Part shown: piece after piece, positions 63,156 through 64,000 of the stretch
Layout of the letters: every line of letters starts with the position of its first letter
Position numbering within the stretch: the stretch's first letter is position 1
Assembly (NCBI GenBank): GCA_027489355.1
Contig: JAIXZY010000049.1
Span: 124,001 to 188,000 of the forward strand
Length of the DNA stretch: 64,000 nucleotides
Direction: 5' to 3'
DNA from: Paracoccaceae bacterium
Lineage (GTDB): Bacteria > Pseudomonadota > Alphaproteobacteria > Rhodobacterales > Rhodobacteraceae
Translations under genes and position numbers: made by a program
The notes under the pieces: generated by a model
Database searches by the model: none
Told to the model about the DNA's origin: nothing
What the model saw: the letters and a program-made list of their open reading frames with translations, nothing else

Positions 63156-64000
63156 TGCGTGAGCCTCAGTTCCGAGATCAGCACGGCGATCTGTTCGAAG
63201 ACGCTGGTCAGCTCGTCGCCCGTCTTGACCTTGTAGTAGTAGCCCGTGCCCGGCGAGGAGCAGTTCTTGACCGGCGCTTCGACCACGGCGTCACCGAGGA
63301 TGATGCCGAAGATCTCGAACCCGGCCGACTTCGCCGCCGTGCAGTTCTGGTCCAGCAGCGCGTCCATGTTGGGTTCGCTGACCAGGTAGTTCGTTACGAA
63401 GGTGTTGTAGACGGTCGTATAGTCCAGCGTGCCGCTCACGCCCGAGCGCATGTAAAGCTGCCGGATCATCCAGTCGACGGTGACATAGCGCCAGACCTCG
63501 CTCCAGTCGAGCTGGCGAACGGTGCCGCTGCCGGTCCAGCTGGGCGTGCCCTTCCACGACAGGGGATCGCAGGCGCCCGTGATCTTGGTTCCCGTGCCGG
63601 CCCCCTCGGCGTCCGAGTTCCGCTTCTGCGCCACCGAAGTCGCCTTCAGGTGGGGAATGAAGTACTCGCGGTCCGCGGCCAGCGTCCAGCCCGAGCAGGT
63701 CCGAGTGGTGTTGGGCATGAAGGGCCGCGTCCCGCCCGTCAGCGCGGTGCCGCCCGAGGTGTAGCGGATCGCGAACTTGCCGTCGGCCCCACGGTAGATC
63801 GGCGAAAGGCCGGTCTTGTAATTGTAGACGTGGGTCGACGACACGTGATCGCCGTCCGTCATCAGCACGATGATCTTGCGGGTGTCGTTGTCGTTGTTGT
63901 TGGAGGGCCGTCCGGCCATCGCGGGTTCCGAGCCGCGCAGAGCGGTGTAGATGTCGCGGGCCGACTGGTCGATCAGCGCCGTGCCCCAGCGCATCCCCAC
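63152..64000 (-). CDS. TadG-like pilus protein with VWA features (5' part missing at right edge)
   Basis: A TadG-type protein whose C-terminal 282 codons are in the window; the N-terminus lies beyond 64000, and the apparent GTG there is only an internal codon. A von Willebrand factor A-like core is visible (DNDTRKIIVLMTDGDHVSS carries the MIDAS-type DxSxS-like region), followed by CGSPG-like and Cys segments and the end LISELRLTQ. It is the first of three overlapping genes of a Tad-type pilus. Confidence 0.85.
   Translation of the reverse strand: MGMRWGTALIDQSARDIYTALRGSEPAMAGRPSNNNDNDTRKIIVLMTDGDHVSSTHVYNYKTGLSPIYRGADGKFAIRYTSGGTALTGGTRPFMPNTTRTCSGWTLAADREYFIPHLKATSVAQKRNSDAEGAGTGTKITGACDPLSWKGTPSWTGSGTVRQLDWSEVWRYVTVDWMIRQLYMRSGVSGTLDYTTVYNTFVTNYLVSEPNMDALLDQNCTAAKSAGFEIFGIILGDAVVEAPVKNCSSPGTGYYYKVKTGDELTSVFEQIAVLISELRLTQ

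Overview
The window is a G+C-rich alphaproteobacterial chromosome segment, most likely from the Rhodobacterales (Paracoccaceae; Rhodobacter/Paracoccus-like). The gene set fits this order: a class I PHA synthase, GlpX-type fructose bisphosphatase, a katG/oxyR pair, a DUF3572 protein, a MttB-like methyltransferase without pyrrolysine, Tad-type pseudopilins and a short extragenic repeat built around GGATATTTG. I saw no transposase, integrase, phage gene or CRISPR array. It reads as ordinary chromosome with one large catabolic island at the left.

Left block (1-12970): a divergent LysR regulator and a tightly packed 12-kb operon for (hydroxy)quinol-type aromatics. It encodes two intradiol dioxygenases of the hydroxyquinol type, a PcpA/MhqO-like extradiol dioxygenase next to a MhqD-like serine hydrolase, maleylacetate reductase, a complete branched-chain-amino-acid-type ABC importer (binding protein, two ATPases, two permeases), an NTF2-like protein, a TfdB-like flavin hydroxylase and a beta-keto acid cleavage enzyme. 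Together they suggest uptake of an aromatic acid or phenol, hydroxylation, ring cleavage to maleylacetate, reduction to 3-oxoadipate and possibly acetyl-CoA-dependent cleavage to succinyl-CoA and acetoacetate, with no pcaIJF genes needed.

Middle block (13000-39400): P2-type cation ATPase; convergent katG with divergent oxyR; membrane dipeptidase; a possible copper pair (small Cys protein and PCu(A)C chaperone); TrmO-like methyltransferase; FAD oxidoreductase; metG; yceI-cytochrome b561; a short-chain dehydrogenase; an ImuA-like protein; an aldo-keto reductase; two lipoproteins; an XRE regulator divergent from a fatty acid desaturase; a Nudix hydrolase; a DUF983 protein; an EF-hand/ECF-sigma/periplasmic-metal-sensor locus; a PleD-like diguanylate cyclase; DUF3572; a HAD phosphatase; and the MttB-like protein.

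Right block (39400-64000): two 0.7-kb gene-free G-rich stretches carrying the dispersed repeat flank an ArsR/AHSA1 pair and a Lol lipoprotein exporter with a cytochrome c lipoprotein. Next come a GNAT protein, a DUF4153 membrane protein and a two-gene H-NOX-like/HNOBA-GGDEF module in which the usual proximal heme histidine appears to be proline. Then a Ynj-type ABC importer, two identical tRNA-Glu genes bracketing phaC and an MltB-like transglycosylase, recJ, a cytochrome c, a cupin divergent from a LysR regulator, glpX, hom (homoserine dehydrogenase), a small lipoprotein and three overlapping Tad minor pilin genes, the last cut by the right edge.
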